From Acidisarcina sp963790505 (GTDB taxonomy: Bacteria; Acidobacteriota; Terriglobia; Terriglobales; Acidobacteriaceae), in contig CAWBOT010000005.1 of assembly GCA_963790505.1 (NCBI GenBank), positions 930,001 through 994,000 on the forward strand: a stretch of DNA of 64,000 bases, given 5' to 3'. The number at the start of each line of letters is the position of its first letter. Within the stretch, counting starts at the first letter, position 1. The notes beneath the pieces are model-generated. The model had not been told where the DNA came from. It worked only from the letters and a program-made list of their open reading frames with translations, and did not search any database. A program made the position numbers and the translations under genes. This document shows positions 1-8,715 of the stretch, in pieces.

Positions 1-1
1 G

Positions 2-841
2 AGCCTCAATTTTATTTTCTGGACGATCGCCGGGACTTCGCTACTGGCCGTCCTGGTCCAGATCTGGCAGATTCGGCCGTTAACGCCTCCGCGACGAGCG
101 TGGCCGCCGCTGGTCCGGGAGTTCTGGTTTCTCGGCCGGTGGAGCGTCGTTGCGAAACTCATGGGGTTCTTTACCCTGCAGGCATTCCCCTGGCTGATTG
201 TTATTCGGCACGGACGGGTGGAAGTGGCTGGATTTCAGGCGCTGTTTCAATTCCTCGCGTTCACCAACCCGCTGCTTTTCAGCATCGGCAGTTTGATCAT
301 CGCGACAGTGGCGAGAGACAGAAGTTACCGCACCAAAGAGGTGCGTAACTATGTGGCCCTCGTAGTCGGTTCACTTGGCGGATATCTTTTGGTGCTGGGC
401 GTCGCGGGTCCGTTCGCGATGCGTATACTATATGGGAGCCACTCGCAGTACCTCGAGTACGCGCCTCTCCTGCGCCTTTTCGCCGCGGGATGGTTTTTTG
501 AGGTGATCGCGCAGCTCACGACAGCGATTCTTGGCGGACTGCGTCAACCGCGCGCCATTTTTGTGGTTCAGATGAGCGGGGCGGTCGCCGCGGCGCTGAT
601 TGCTCTGCCATGGATCTACTTCAAAGGTTTGCCGGCTGCGGCAATTTGCCTGCTTCTCGTGAACATGGTGAGGGCGGCGACGGGAATTCTGCTTCTCTTC
701 CGCAGGCGGCGAGCCGCTCGCCCAGAAGCCGGATTTGATACCCAAGCGGCGCGGGAAATCGAGGCCGAAAGCGCGGCTTCGTTGAGTCTCCGCACGTCAA
801 ACAGACCGAGCACCTTAGAGGAGGAATATGCGGAACCTTGA
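2..841 (+). CDS. Polysaccharide flippase (Wzx-like), C-terminal part
   Basis: The reading frame is open from base 2, so the N-terminus lies outside the window. About 279 residues remain, mostly hydrophobic helices (for example around WLIVIRHGRVEVAGFQALF and YLLVLGVAGPFAMRILYG) with short charged loops, ending in an arginine-rich cytosolic tail (LLLFRRRRAARPE). This is the pattern of the C-terminal half of MATE/Wzx-type lipid-linked oligosaccharide flippases, which move undecaprenyl-linked repeat units across the inner membrane. The end overlaps the start of the next gene, an O-antigen ligase-like protein, by 14 bases, which supports a shared transcript and a role in surface polysaccharide export. 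The family is inferred from hydropathy and context; no catalytic motif is expected. Confidence 0.72.
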   Translation, partial: SLNFIFWTIAGTSLLAVLVQIWQIRPLTPPRRAWPPLVREFWFLGRWSVVAKLMGFFTLQAFPWLIVIRHGRVEVAGFQALFQFLAFTNPLLFSIGSLIIATVARDRSYRTKEVRNYVALVVGSLGGYLLVLGVAGPFAMRILYGSHSQYLEYAPLLRLFAAGWFFEVIAQLTTAILGGLRQPRAIFVVQMSGAVAAALIALPWIYFKGLPAAAICLLLVNMVRAATGILLLFRRRRAARPEAGFDTQAAREIEAESAASLSLRTSNRPSTLEEEYAEP

Positions 842-2123
842 CGAAATTCCCGCAGGTGGGGCCAAGCGCGAAAAGCTGATATTGGCAGCAGGATTCCTCT
901 ATGCACTTTCGTTTCAGAAGTACCAGTCTCGCGACGCGCTGAGCCAGTCGGTCGGCGTGCAGGGCATCATCGAAGCCGGCCTGATCATGCTCACTTTTGT
1001 GATCGCCGTCTTTCAGAGCAGGGGATCTTCCAGGCGTTTTGGGGTGCATCCGGCGATCTGCCTCTTCGGCGTCTATGGTTTGTTCGCCCTTGCCTCGTCG
1101 ATCAACTCTTACGACATGAAGTTGAGCATCGTGAAGGGCGTCCTGTATTTTGCGGTTCTGATTAGTGCCTATCTGATCGCTGAGTCGCAGATGACGTTGG
1201 CGTTTTTGGACGGTGTCTATCGGGGCTACATTGCAACGCTTCTCGCCGCCCTGGCCATCGGGGTGGCCGCGCCCGGGAAATTCCCACTATTTTCGAACGA
1301 CGAATATACCGGCCGCACCAGGCTTGCGCTCTTGTCCACCCATCCCAACTCCATTGGGGAAGTAAGCGGATTGTTGTTCTTGTTGGCGCAGGTGTTGCCT
1401 ATCCGGACGCGGTGGTACTGGCAAGCCTTCCTCTTCGGTATTAGCTTGCTCGCGGGAGAGAAGACCTGCATGGCCGCGCTGGTGCTGTGCGGCGGCCTGA
1501 TCTTCCTCTTCGGCCACGGCAAACGCGTGCTTGCCAAGCACTGGAAGGCGTTTGCGTTTGCGGGGCTGCTGGGATGCGCCGGGATAGGATTTGTTTCGGT
1601 TGGCATGGTCCCCGACTCGGTTGGTAACGTTGCCGCCCGTGCGACCGCCTCTATCTACGGAAAGAACGTTGCCGGCGAGGTCAGCAGCTTGGACGGCCGC
1701 GCCGATGTGTGGGCCAAGGTCGCGGAGCTGTCGGAAGACTCAGTGGTGCTGGGTTTCGGTTTTGAGGGTGCCCGCGAATACCTATTGCAGGCAGTATCCT
1801 GGGCAGGGCAGGCGCACAACGGATTTCTGCAGGCGGTACTCTCCGCTGGGCTGATTGGCTTGCTCGCGCTGGTTGGCGGCTGGTTTCTGGCGGGTCGCGA
1901 CACGCTCACGGGAGACTGGGCCTGGAATGTCAGAGTTCTGAGTCTTCAGCTTTACCTGTTTTTCCTGGCGATGATCGGGGCCGTCTTCGACTCGCCCTCA
2001 TATTTCACGATCTTTGTGTTTGTCGCCGTCTTGTATGTCGGTCTCGAAGACAAGGTGCGTCGGAGGGCCGGTCTGCGGGGGAGAGAACCAGAGATGTCCA
2101 CCAATCTTGGATTTGCCAGCTAG
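828..2123 (+). CDS. O-antigen ligase/polymerase-like membrane protein (Wzy/WaaL family)
   Basis: 431 residues with about ten to twelve hydrophobic segments. A large periplasmic loop near residues 265-330 contains SLDGRADVWAKVAEL, followed by VLGFGFEGAREYL and the AHNGFLQAVLSAGLIG stretch. That arrangement (an R-containing loop, then HNxxLQ...GLIG) is characteristic of the Wzy_C/O-antigen ligase family, which polymerises lipid-linked oligosaccharides or attaches them to an acceptor. The ATG follows a strong gaggag ribosome site inside the end of the flippase gene. The next gene's ribosome site (taggag) overlaps this stop codon, so three genes appear translationally linked. Ligase and polymerase cannot be told apart from sequence alone. 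Confidence 0.8.
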   Translation: MRNLDEIPAGGAKREKLILAAGFLYALSFQKYQSRDALSQSVGVQGIIEAGLIMLTFVIAVFQSRGSSRRFGVHPAICLFGVYGLFALASSINSYDMKLSIVKGVLYFAVLISAYLIAESQMTLAFLDGVYRGYIATLLAALAIGVAAPGKFPLFSNDEYTGRTRLALLSTHPNSIGEVSGLLFLLAQVLPIRTRWYWQAFLFGISLLAGEKTCMAALVLCGGLIFLFGHGKRVLAKHWKAFAFAGLLGCAGIGFVSVGMVPDSVGNVAARATASIYGKNVAGEVSSLDGRADVWAKVAELSEDSVVLGFGFEGAREYLLQAVSWAGQAHNGFLQAVLSAGLIGLLALVGGWFLAGRDTLTGDWAWNVRVLSLQLYLFFLAMIGAVFDSPSYFTIFVFVAVLYVGLEDKVRRRAGLRGREPEMSTNLGFAS

Positions 2124-2130
2124 GAGCTCG

Positions 2131-3261
2131 ATGTTGCGTAAATTCTACGTCGATCTGTCCGTGTTAGGACCGGGTATGACCGGCGTCCTTGTCTACGCGA
2201 TGCAGCTTGCGCGCGAGATGACGGACCGCTTTGACTGCACTGTGGTTGTGCCGAGCTACTGGAGCCACGCCTTCGCTGACACTGAGACGAAGACTTCCCC
2301 AGCGCCGATCATTTTCCGAGGATCGATGATTTCCAGGCGGCCGTTCTGGAAGCAAAGCGCGGGAGTGGACTATGGCAAGGACTCCTTTGTATATGCACCC
2401 CACATGCGGGGATTTCTGGATGCGCCTCACCAAGCCATCACAATGCACGACCTGATCGCCCACTACTATCCGACGCGCAACGCGGTCGAGAACGCATATA
2501 ACACCTATATTTTGCCGCAGGTGGTACGCAAGTCGAAGCTGGTGCTGACGGTATCGGAGAGCTCAAAGACTGCGATCGCCGATTTCTATCAAGTCCCGAA
2601 ACAGAGAATTGCCGTTGTCCCGAACGGGATCGATCTCTCTCTCTGGAAGCCTGCCTCAGACGGCGCATCGCGTCCGGGGGACGACGAATACTTACTGATC
2701 GTCAGCGCAAACCGGCCATACAAGAACACACTGGAGGTACTCCAGAACCATTCACTATGGTCAGCGCGGTACAAACTGAAGATCGTCTCATCCAAGGCCA
2801 GGTACGGGGTAGCGCTCCGAGCCGCTGTCGCTGAACATGGGTTGGAGAAACGGGTGGAGTTCCTTGACGGGATCTCGGAAGACCGGTTGATTGAGCTGTA
2901 TCAGCACGCGGCGGCGATCATATATCCTTCGCTGATCGAGGGCTTCGGCCGACCGGCACTGGAAGGAATGGCCGCTGGACGCCCAGTCATTCTCTCAGAT
3001 ATCCCTCCACACGTAGAGTTGTTCTCCGAGGCCGCGATCTTCATCACGCCGGGGCAGGTTGATACCTGGAAACGCGCCTTCGCGACGCTGGATGACCGCG
3101 AGGATGTGGAAGCGCGCAAAATCCGGGGCCTGGCAGTCGCATCCCGATATTCCTGGAGCGCGTGCGGCGATCAACTGGCGGATGCTCTGCTGGCCGCAGA
3201 GCCGGAACTCGGCGCGCTGCTTCGGAGTGACCGGCCTGCTGCGGCAGCCGTGTCGGTTTAA
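2131..3261 (+). CDS. Glycosyltransferase, GT4 family
   Basis: 376 residues. The N-terminal Rossmann-like half begins MLRKFYVDLSVLGPG. The C-terminal half carries the GT-B/GT4 nucleotide-sugar site: VVPNGIDLSLWKP, then YPSLIEGFGRPALEGMAAG, which is the E-x7-E motif, and GRPVILSDIPPHVEL. Such retaining enzymes add a sugar from an NDP donor to a growing lipid-linked glycan at the inner face of the membrane. I chose the ATG at 2131 rather than an in-frame ATG at 2014, because it sits 5 bases after a taggag ribosome site and matches the normal family start; the longer version would overlap the ligase gene by 110 bases. Donor and acceptor cannot be predicted. Confidence 0.88.
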   Translation: MLRKFYVDLSVLGPGMTGVLVYAMQLAREMTDRFDCTVVVPSYWSHAFADTETKTSPAPIIFRGSMISRRPFWKQSAGVDYGKDSFVYAPHMRGFLDAPHQAITMHDLIAHYYPTRNAVENAYNTYILPQVVRKSKLVLTVSESSKTAIADFYQVPKQRIAVVPNGIDLSLWKPASDGASRPGDDEYLLIVSANRPYKNTLEVLQNHSLWSARYKLKIVSSKARYGVALRAAVAEHGLEKRVEFLDGISEDRLIELYQHAAAIIYPSLIEGFGRPALEGMAAGRPVILSDIPPHVELFSEAAIFITPGQVDTWKRAFATLDDREDVEARKIRGLAVASRYSWSACGDQLADALLAAEPELGALLRSDRPAAAAVSV

Positions 3262-3361
3262 AACACGCTCCCCCGTTTCTCTTAGCGGGCATGCGCGATT
3301 GCCGAGCAGGATCTCTCTCACCGTGACTGATCGGAACACAGTGCGAACGGTCTCATGGCGC

Positions 3362-4549
3362 TCAAAGCGACTGGGTGCGCGGGGCGGCATCGAGATGTGG
3401 GCTTGCCACCTTCTCGAAGAGTGCGGCCATTGCCTGATAGGTGCTCTCGAGGGTGAAGGTATTGCGCACGCGGCGTACTCCCTCCATTGCGATGCGCTCA
3501 CGCAAAGCCGGGTCGTCGAGTAGCCTGTTTAGCGCTTCGGCGAGTGCCGTGGCATCGCCAGGGGTGAAGAGAATGCCGCTGACCTCATCCACAATCTGCT
3601 CAGCGATTCCCCCGCAGCGGCTGCCAACGACCGGCGTCCCGACAATCATGGCTTCGCTGACCACGCAGCCAAATGGCTCGGGCAGGATTGGAGGCACGAC
3701 GGCGATGTCAAAAGCGGCGAAGACCGAAGCTGGATCGTCCGTATCTCCGGTCAGAGTGACCGTATCGTCAAGGCCGTAGGAGGTAATCAGCTCGCGCAGC
3801 CGGACGACGTGGTCTTCATTGCCGGGGGCGGCGGAACCCACAATGGCATAGCGGACGTTCGGATGCTTTTCCCGGAGGAGAGCCGCGGCGTGGACAAAGA
3901 CCTCTTGCCCCTTGCGGTGCCACTTGATCCGCCCAACGACTCCAATCAGCGGAGCATCTGCGGGGAAGGCTTGACGAAATTCACGTTCGCGGACAGGATT
4001 GGAAGCTGCTTCCATCTCGTCCAGCCCGTCGTAGATGACGTGGACCTTACTTCTCCAATCCGGGTGAAACTGTTCGAGCACGGTCTGGGAGATGGCAATC
4101 ACCGCCGAAGAAAGCAGGCAGATATATCGCTGATAGGGCTTCCATAGCCAGCCAAATTCGCCGACCAAATCCCGGATATGCCATATATGTCTGCGTCCGG
4201 TGATCAGCGCCGCAATCGCCGGTGTGGGGATGACCACCGTATTGGTGTGTACGACGTCGATCTTAAGGCGCAGGATTAGAGCTGCCAGCCACAATGCCGA
4301 AATAGGGAAGAGAAAGAGAAACCGGAGGCAGCCGAAGACCGAGCGGAATTGAATTCGCTCGATTACGGAAAGACCCGGATGAAGGTGAACATGCACGCCA
4401 CGCGCCTCGAGGAGATCCACAAGGGGGCCAGGATTGGGCAGGACAGCGTGGACTTCGTGGCCTTGCTGAGCAAATCGGCCGAACACCCGCTCCATGCACC
4501 GGCTCGCCCCGTAGACATCCGACGTATTATTGATCGAAAGAATTTTCAT
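3362..4549 (-). CDS. Glycosyltransferase, GT4 family
   Basis: 395 residues starting MKILSINNTSDVYGASRCM, a typical GT4 N-terminus with the glycine/alanine-rich donor loop. The C-terminal half shows GVVGRIKWHRKGQEVF, PEPFGCVVSEAMIVGTPVV (the E-x7-E motif) and GGIAEQIVDEVSGILFTPGD. It should transfer a sugar from an NDP donor during polysaccharide assembly. It is transcribed against the rest of the cluster and is convergent with the preceding glycosyltransferase. An upstream in-frame GTG at 4588 would add 13 residues unlike the family, so the ATG at 4549 is preferred, although no clear ribosome site precedes either. Confidence 0.86.
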   Translation of the reverse strand: MKILSINNTSDVYGASRCMERVFGRFAQQGHEVHAVLPNPGPLVDLLEARGVHVHLHPGLSVIERIQFRSVFGCLRFLFLFPISALWLAALILRLKIDVVHTNTVVIPTPAIAALITGRRHIWHIRDLVGEFGWLWKPYQRYICLLSSAVIAISQTVLEQFHPDWRSKVHVIYDGLDEMEAASNPVREREFRQAFPADAPLIGVVGRIKWHRKGQEVFVHAAALLREKHPNVRYAIVGSAAPGNEDHVVRLRELITSYGLDDTVTLTGDTDDPASVFAAFDIAVVPPILPEPFGCVVSEAMIVGTPVVGSRCGGIAEQIVDEVSGILFTPGDATALAEALNRLLDDPALRERIAMEGVRRVRNTFTLESTYQAMAALFEKVASPHLDAAPRTQSL

Positions 4550-4935
4550 TTGGATAGGGAACCGGGGAGAGGGTCGCAGAATGAACACTGCATCAAGGTA
4601 AGAATATCGGAGCTGATGGGCTTCTCATATGGGGATATCTTCCCTGACGCTTTGTTCCTAATGCATGAGCGTGAGGGCTACTCTGGTCAGACGCCACTTC
4701 GACTCATTGACCGTGGCGCGAATTCGTCTCACACTAGTTTCAACAGAGAAGTGTACGTAAGGGTATCCGCCTCTCATCAGAACGAGAGGTGTCCAGTGCA
4801 GCTGGACAGCCATAGCTCCCTGAGAGTTCAGTCTCCGGAGAGGTGCTTGGCTTGGAAGTTGAGCTTCCCAATTTTCGACCGACGCAGCCCTTTTCGGACT
4901 TCACAAGCAGGAACAACTTAATCCAGAGGAGAACC
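4550..4935. promoter_or_regulatory. Divergent intergenic region with two adjacent hairpins
   Basis: 386 bases separate the minus-strand glycosyltransferase from the plus-strand epimerase and must hold both promoters. Two perfect inverted repeats lie side by side: CCTCTC/GAGAGG at 4770-4789 (8-base loop) and TGTCCAG/CTGGACA at 4790-4808 (5-base loop). If transcription starts upstream of 4770 they would form structured 5' leader RNA for the epimerase. There is no T-run after either hairpin, so they do not look like intrinsic terminators, and I recognise no known riboswitch. A good ribosome site (agaggag) precedes the epimerase ATG at 4936. Confidence 0.5.
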
Positions 4936-5937
4936 ATGAATACTATAAAACCAAACGCGAAGGTTGTAGTGTGTGGCGGCGGGGGCTTTATCGGCGGCCA
5001 CCTCGTCGGCCAGCTGCTGCGAGACGGCGTCAACGTAATTCGCTCGGTTGACGTTAAGCCGCTGGACGACTGGTACCAGGTCCACGACAAGGTCGAGAAT
5101 GTTTCGGCGGACCTGAAGGACCTGGCGGCGTGCCACGCCGCGGTCGACGGCGCCGACCTCGTCTACAACCTGGCCGCGGATATGGGTGGCATGGGATTCA
5201 TTGAGAACAACAAAGCGCTCTGCATGCTGAGCGTGCTCATCAATACCCATCTGCTGATGGCGGCGAAGGAAGCGAATATCGAGCGCTTTTTCTTCTCCTC
5301 TTCCGCCTGCGTCTACAACGGCGATCTGCAGACGAACCCGGACGTTACAGCCCTCAAAGAGAGCGATGCGTACCCCGCGCTGGCCGAAGACGGCTATGGA
5401 TGGGAGAAGCTGTTCAGCGAGCGGATGTGCCGCCACTTTGAAGAAGACTACGGCCTGCAGTGCCGCGTCGCGCGCTATCACAATGTGTATGGTCCGAATG
5501 GCACCTGGACGGGCGGCCGTGAAAAGGCGCCGGCCGCGATCTGCCGCAAGGTGATCGAGGCAGTTCAGTCAGGAAAGAACGAGATCGAAATCTGGGGCAC
5601 TGGCGACCAGACTCGCAGCTTCATGTATATCGACGACTGCGTCAAGGGGTCGCGCATGATCATGGAGAGCGAGATCCATGAGCCGATCAACCTGGGCAGC
5701 AGCGAGATGGTCACGATCAATCAGCTGGTCGACATCGCCGAAAGCTTTGCCGGAGTGAAGCTGAAGCGGAACTACAATCTGAGCGCTCCTAAAGGAGTCA
5801 ACGGCAGGAACAGTGACAATACGCTGATTCTGCAGAAGCTGGGCTGGGAGCCGTCGACCCGCCTGCGGGACGGTCTGCTCAAGACGTACCAATGGATCGA
5901 GGAAGAGATCAAGGCGTCGCAGCTGGTTGCTCAGTAA
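4936..5937 (+). CDS. GDP-mannose 3,5-epimerase-like NAD-dependent sugar epimerase
   Basis: 333 residues, extended short-chain dehydrogenase fold. The NAD-binding glycine motif is VVVCGGGGFIGGHLV near residues 11-25. Distinctive stretches, AADMGGMGFIENN, FFFSSSACVYN (catalytic Ser/Cys region), YGWEKL (Tyr and Lys of YxxxK), ARYHNVYGPNGTWTGG and REKAPAAICRK, match plant-type GDP-mannose 3,5-epimerase much better than generic UDP-glucose 4-epimerases. That enzyme converts GDP-D-mannose to GDP-L-galactose (and GDP-L-gulose) through a 4-keto intermediate. In bacteria the product would more plausibly feed an exopolysaccharide than ascorbate. The ATG was chosen for its gaggag ribosome site; a longer ORF start at 4843 lacks one. 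Substrate is inferred from motifs recalled from the family. Confidence 0.82.
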   Translation: MNTIKPNAKVVVCGGGGFIGGHLVGQLLRDGVNVIRSVDVKPLDDWYQVHDKVENVSADLKDLAACHAAVDGADLVYNLAADMGGMGFIENNKALCMLSVLINTHLLMAAKEANIERFFFSSSACVYNGDLQTNPDVTALKESDAYPALAEDGYGWEKLFSERMCRHFEEDYGLQCRVARYHNVYGPNGTWTGGREKAPAAICRKVIEAVQSGKNEIEIWGTGDQTRSFMYIDDCVKGSRMIMESEIHEPINLGSSEMVTINQLVDIAESFAGVKLKRNYNLSAPKGVNGRNSDNTLILQKLGWEPSTRLRDGLLKTYQWIEEEIKASQLVAQ

Positions 5938-5980
5938 CGACGAGCATTCTGGCGAAGATTGCTTCCTGCGGCTGCAAATG

Positions 5981-6012
5981 GGCTGGCCTTTTTCCTGGGG
6001 AGAAGGCCAGCC
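5981..6012 (+). terminator. Perfect 10-bp hairpin between epimerase and WecG-type gene
   Basis: The arms GGCTGGCCTT (5981-5990) and AAGGCCAGCC (6003-6012) pair perfectly around a 12-base loop, 44 bases after the epimerase stop. The following bases are gttatttcc, a weak T-rich tail. It could be an intrinsic terminator or a partial attenuator/processing hairpin between the two genes, because a ribosome site for the next gene follows 35 bases later. Confidence 0.5.
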
Positions 6013-6061
6013 GTTATTTCCTAAGCGATTCAACAAATTGAACACAAGGAGAACCGTTCGC

Positions 6062-6835
6062 ATGCTGCCCGAACTGGCGAGAGTGAACATCCTCGGAGTG
6101 GGGGTGACTGCATTGAACATGAAGTCCGCTCTCCAGGAGACCGAGACCCTGCTGGACCAGGGGGAGCATGGATATGTCTGCGTCACCGGCGTGCACGGAG
6201 TCATCGAGGCGCAGGATGACGAAGCGTTTCGAAAGATACTGAACGGCTCGTTCCTGACGACCCCCGATGGCATGCCTACTGTGTGGCTGGGCCACATGAA
6301 CGGCTTTCACGACATGACTCGCGTGTATGGTCCCGACTATATGCTGGCGGTCTGTGAGCGATCCGTGGTGAAAGGGTATCGGCACTTCTTCTACGGCGGC
6401 AGGGACGGCGTTGCGGAGCAGTTGAAAGAGGCGCTGACGCGCAGGTTTCCCGGGCTCCAGGTGGTCGGCACCTACACGCCTCCGTTCCGCGCACTGAACG
6501 CTCAGGAAGAAGAGGACCTGAGGTTGCAGATCGAAGCCTGTGCGCCGGACGTGCTGTGGTGCGGTCTCAGCACGCCAAAGCAGGAGAGATTCATGGACGC
6601 CTACAAGGGGCGGCTACCGGTGAAGCTTATGGTGGGAGTGGGCGCCGCATTCGACTTGCTCAGCGGTAATCTTGACGAGGCACCAGACTGGATGAAGCGC
6701 AACGGCTTGCAGTGGTTTTACCGGCTCATCAAGGAACCGAAGCGTCTATGGCGGCGTTATCTCATTAACAATCCAAGATTCGTCTACCTGGTCTTTCTTC
6801 AGAAGATCGGTTTGAAGCGGTATGCGATCTCCTAG
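6062..6835 (+). CDS. WecG/TagA/CpsF-family glycosyltransferase (GT26)
   Basis: 257 residues. Family signatures are present in order: VNILGVGV near the start, TTPDGMPTVWLGHM (the acidic catalytic region), YGPDYM, FFYGGRDGVAEQL, LWCGLSTPKQERFM, VGVGAAFDLLSGN and the C-terminal APDWMKRNGLQWFYRL...EPKRLWRRY. These enzymes transfer an N-acetylhexosamine-type sugar (ManNAc or ManNAcA in known cases) onto an undecaprenyl-diphosphate-linked sugar, an early committed step for surface glycans. The ATG at 6062 follows an aaggag ribosome site; the in-frame ATG at 5927 would overlap the epimerase and run through the hairpin. The exact sugar is unknown. Confidence 0.9.
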   Translation: MLPELARVNILGVGVTALNMKSALQETETLLDQGEHGYVCVTGVHGVIEAQDDEAFRKILNGSFLTTPDGMPTVWLGHMNGFHDMTRVYGPDYMLAVCERSVVKGYRHFFYGGRDGVAEQLKEALTRRFPGLQVVGTYTPPFRALNAQEEEDLRLQIEACAPDVLWCGLSTPKQERFMDAYKGRLPVKLMVGVGAAFDLLSGNLDEAPDWMKRNGLQWFYRLIKEPKRLWRRYLINNPRFVYLVFLQKIGLKRYAIS

Positions 6836-6963
6836 ACTGTTCTGCTCCTGAGGAGAATTGCATTCCCGCCTAAAGTGCCCATGCCTTGCCGGCGAGATCC
6901 TACATAGCAGGGGCGGGCGCTGCGCCTCGTTGGGCTGCCAGCACCGGCAATCTCGTTTGCACT

Positions 6964-8715
6964 TTATTTGCCAGCGAAAGGCAATGCGCCAAGATCGGCG
7001 CCGCCGTAGCCACTCTTGATAGCCGGAGAACCTGGTTTGAGCGCGAAGTTAGCCTCCGCAGGGCTGGCAAGCATGGGGTCCGATTGAATGGAGGCGGTGG
7101 CCGAACCATAAGCAGCATCGAGCTGGGCGTATGTGGTGATCACGTGGCCCGATCCAAAAATTGCAAACCTGCCTGTCCATGAGTTCGGCGATCCGAAGGA
7201 GTTATTACGGTAGATGTTGCCGGAACCCTGGCCTAGAGAATTGTTCTCCGCGCCAAACTCTGCAACCAAAGCGTCTCCATACTTCATAGATACCTTACCC
7301 GAGCAGATATTGTTCTCGTAGATGTTATCCACCATGCCGATAGTGGTGTCGCCGCCGCCAAATTGTCCCGAGAAATAGCAATTGTATTGGTTGTTGTAGG
7401 CAGTATTATTGGCGACCACGTCGTTGTGGGAGCTGCGTGAGTGTTCGATCCCGGCCCATCCGTTGTTATACGCGATGTTATAGGACATCGTTAGGCTGCC
7501 GGTCGCTCCAGTGAACTCGAGGAGCACTCCAACCTGAGCATTGTCATGGGCAACGTTGGATTTGAGGAAGGATCCGTCACCACAGGTATCGCACCACACT
7601 CCTGTACCTTGCTGCCCTGCGGTACTGGTTTGGATAAGACCAGTGTCCGGGTTGACGCCGTTGAAAGCCGCGGTGTTACCGATGGCTCCGGAATTCGTGG
7701 GCCGGTAGAGACCATCCTGGTCGCTGATAAACCGGATTCCGCCAGTGTAAGTGTATTGCAGGTCAAAAGCGTTGTAATTGGCGGTGCATCCCTCGACGAC
7801 GAAGTTGTCGCCGGCGCCGCCTTTCATCACTCCATCTCCGCCGTTGTATTTAGCGGTGCAGTCCTTGATCAGAACGTTGTTCTGCGTGCGGCCGACACCG
7901 GCCGTGAACCATATCCCATTATCGTAGGAGTAGTTGGTCACGGTCCCGGTTAGATTCACATTGGTCAAAGATCCCCAGGCCTCGATATCATTTTGCGTGG
8001 CTTTGTCCGCCTCGAGGCCAGAGATGTTGATGTAGCTGACGCCCTCGATGACGACGGGATTGGGTCGCACGCTAGCCTCAATGACATGAGTGCCCGGGGC
8101 TGTCCGTTCGATCGTCCTGATATAAACAAGTTGCAGCGGGGAATCGTAGTAGAAGGAGCCCGGCACCATGCCGGCGACGGAAGTCGCTGGCAGGAGGCGG
8201 CGGTTGTCCTCGAAAACGACTGCAGGCGGACTTGTTTCGGTAGCCGAGTAGACCTTGAAGGTGCCTTCCTGCTGCATGGCCCAATTGGTCAGCAGGTCGG
8301 CTCCGCTGATTAGCGGAAGATTCGAGCCGGTGCACGTTCCATAGGAGCCATAAGTGATAGGTGCCCCTGGCGTACCTGCGGAGCCGATCGCTAGTGATTC
8401 ACGGAAGACGCTCCCACATTGGAGATAGACGGCGCTCCCTGGAGCCAGACGCACCGCATTGAGCTTGGCGAGCGTTTGCCAGGGCGTGCTGGAACTGGTG
8501 CCGCTATTCGAATCGCTGCCGGAGTTGGCGACGTAATAGGTGCCAAGCACCGGATTTGCGGCAGTTGCTGAGAGACAAGCAAGGAGGAAAGTCAGAGCGA
8601 CCAGGCACATCTTGAACAAGGGCATGCCATCAGGGAGTCGACTGTCTGGTTGGGTTTGGGCGACGGCGGTTCGTTTGAGTGACGTAGAAAGGTATTCACG
8701 CGGCGCAACCTGCAT
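6964..8715 (-). CDS. Secreted right-handed parallel beta-helix protein, paralogue 1
   Basis: 583 residues. A hydrophobic signal segment (MCLVALTFLLACLSATA) follows an unusually long, polar 40-residue leader. The mature protein begins with a conserved module (YYVANSGSDSNSGTSSS, then PWQTLAKLN, YLQCGSVFRE, ISGADLLTNW) and continues with an Asn/Gly-rich parallel beta-helix (NNVLIKDCTAKYNGGDG, SYNIAYNNGW, HSRSSHNDVVANNTAYNN). A CDTCGDGSFL cysteine pair sits in the middle. Such helices bind or cleave acidic polysaccharides in lyases, but I see no defined catalytic triad, so binding, lyase or epimerase roles are all open. The ATG at 8715 has a ggagga ribosome site; a start 8 codons upstream does not. 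It is first of four paralogues and closest to number 3. Confidence 0.85.
   Translation of the reverse strand: MQVAPREYLSTSLKRTAVAQTQPDSRLPDGMPLFKMCLVALTFLLACLSATAANPVLGTYYVANSGSDSNSGTSSSTPWQTLAKLNAVRLAPGSAVYLQCGSVFRESLAIGSAGTPGAPITYGSYGTCTGSNLPLISGADLLTNWAMQQEGTFKVYSATETSPPAVVFEDNRRLLPATSVAGMVPGSFYYDSPLQLVYIRTIERTAPGTHVIEASVRPNPVVIEGVSYINISGLEADKATQNDIEAWGSLTNVNLTGTVTNYSYDNGIWFTAGVGRTQNNVLIKDCTAKYNGGDGVMKGGAGDNFVVEGCTANYNAFDLQYTYTGGIRFISDQDGLYRPTNSGAIGNTAAFNGVNPDTGLIQTSTAGQQGTGVWCDTCGDGSFLKSNVAHDNAQVGVLLEFTGATGSLTMSYNIAYNNGWAGIEHSRSSHNDVVANNTAYNNQYNCYFSGQFGGGDTTIGMVDNIYENNICSGKVSMKYGDALVAEFGAENNSLGQGSGNIYRNNSFGSPNSWTGRFAIFGSGHVITTYAQLDAAYGSATASIQSDPMLASPAEANFALKPGSPAIKSGYGGADLGALPFAGK

Noticed and set aside
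2014..2130. Upstream in-frame ATG extending the first GT4 glycosyltransferase
   Set aside because: It would overlap the ligase gene by 110 bases, has no ribosome site and gives a Cys-rich leader unlike the family; the ATG at 2131 follows a clear taggag.
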